Below are positions 6,812 to 7,291 of a stretch of 7,291 nucleotides of DNA, piece by piece; position 1 is the stretch's first letter, and each line of letters begins with the position of its first letter. The stretch spans positions 1 to 7,291 of the forward strand of contig CAUEYG010000067.1 of NCBI GenBank assembly GCA_959021945.1, read 5' to 3'. The position numbers and the translations under genes were made by a program. The DNA is from an uncultured Eubacteriales bacterium. GTDB lineage: Bacteria > Bacillota > Clostridia > Peptostreptococcales > Anaerovoracaceae. The notes under the pieces were generated by a model. It had not been told where the DNA came from, made no database searches, and saw only the letters and a program-made list of their open reading frames with translations.

Positions 6812-7291
6812 ATGAGCTATCTTGATACAATCAAAAAACTGGAACAGGCAGCCTCGCATCCGGCCCGGACAATCAAGGCCTCCATGGATGAGACAGGCAA
6901 AGAAGCCTTGGGATGTTTTCCCATTTACACACCGGAAGAACTGGTTTATGCAGCAGGACTGCTTCCTGTGGGGATGTGGGGAGGGCCTACAAAACTGCAG
7001 CTGGCGGACCAGTATCTCCAGGGATTTTGCTGTTCCATTATGCGTTCCAATATGGAATATGCTTTAAAAGGGGTGTATCATATACTAAAAGGAGTCATAC
7101 TGCCGACCTTTTGCGATACGTTAAAATGTATTTGTGAAAACTGGAAGGCTGCAGTGCCCCAGATTCCCATTATTCCTATTGTCTATCCGCAGAACAGGAA
7201 TATAGAACCGGGCTTTGCCTATTTAATCACCGAATTTCAGCGTGTTAAGGGACAGATTGAACAATTGACCGGAAAGGCTATTGGGGATGAG
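6812..7291 (+). CDS. 2-hydroxyacyl-CoA dehydratase, beta subunit (HadC/FldC type, 3' partial)
   Basis: Second subunit of the dehydratase heterodimer; in this family it carries its own [4Fe-4S] cluster, which receives the activating electron from the activator protein. The frame stays open to the last base, giving the N-terminal 160 residues of a protein usually about 370-380 long. Family features seen: HPARTIKAS near the N-terminus (16-24), GCFPIYTPEELVYAAGLLPVG (34-54 region, with Cys35), FCCSIMRSNMEYALKG (72-87), and PTFCDTLKCICENWK (98-112) leading to IPIVYPQNR (121-129). Cys35, Cys73/74, Cys101 and Cys106/108 include the probable cluster ligands; which ones cannot be fixed from a partial sequence. 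ATG 6812 starts one base after the alpha-subunit stop with AGGAGG at 6799-6804, consistent with translational coupling of the two subunits. Confidence 0.92.
   Translation, partial: MSYLDTIKKLEQAASHPARTIKASMDETGKEALGCFPIYTPEELVYAAGLLPVGMWGGPTKLQLADQYLQGFCCSIMRSNMEYALKGVYHILKGVILPTFCDTLKCICENWKAAVPQIPIIPIVYPQNRNIEPGFAYLITEFQRVKGQIEQLTGKAIGDE

Noticed and set aside
6822..7137. Two overlapping plus-strand reading frames (6822-7067 and 6913-7137)
   Set aside because: They are out of frame with the dehydratase beta subunit that starts at 6812, which shows clear family motifs through to the window edge.
5584..7291. Benzoyl-CoA reductase BcrBC-type subunits instead of a dehydratase
   Set aside because: The families are related, but motifs and length follow HadB/HadC by eye, and no BcrA/BcrD-like subunits are present. 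Not fully excluded without a tree.
1..7291. Mobile elements, CRISPR arrays, tRNA or direct repeats
   Set aside because: None was seen on reading; the window is almost entirely filled by metabolic coding sequence.

Overview
The window is one gene-dense, entirely plus-strand stretch that reads as the interior of a single operon from an anaerobic, fermentative Firmicute of the class Clostridia. The evidence is the protein families themselves (clostridial-type butyryl-CoA-dehydrogenase/Etf set and an oxygen-sensitive 2-hydroxyacyl-CoA dehydratase), strong AGGAGG-type ribosome binding sites in front of every complete gene, frequent AGA codons for arginine and an intermediate GC content judged by eye. 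The species cannot be named from this sequence.

Layout: (1) 1-819, the C-terminal ~70% of an acyl-CoA dehydrogenase; (2) 835-1623 etfB; (3) 1637-2710 etfA; (4) 2724-3926 thiolase; (5) 3930-4787 3-hydroxyacyl-CoA dehydrogenase; (6) 4797-5564 enoyl-CoA hydratase; (7) 5584-6810 alpha subunit of a HadB-type 2-hydroxyacyl-CoA dehydratase; (8) 6812-7291 the N-terminal 160 residues of the matching HadC-type beta subunit, cut by the window edge. Gaps between genes are only 1 to 19 bases. No promoter, terminator, RNA gene, mobile element, repeat array or CRISPR was seen, and no gene-free stretch exceeds 20 bases.

How the genes fit together: the dehydratase would make a 2-enoyl-CoA from an (R)-2-hydroxyacyl-CoA by ketyl-radical chemistry, as in Stickland-type amino-acid or lactate fermentation. 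That enoyl-CoA can be reduced by the acyl-CoA dehydrogenase with EtfAB, probably the electron-bifurcating kind, or it can be hydrated, oxidised and thiolytically cleaved by the hydratase, dehydrogenase and thiolase. Having both exits from the enoyl-CoA node in one operon is the most interesting property of the window. It suggests a redox-balanced dismutation of one 2-hydroxy or 2-amino acid, or a link between a Stickland-type reductive path and (reverse) beta-oxidation. The substrate is not determined. The 3-hydroxyacyl-CoA dehydrogenase and thiolase both depart from textbook motifs near the active site, which hints at a substrate other than the plain C4 chain. The activator ATPase and CoA-transferase that such a dehydratase needs are not in the window.
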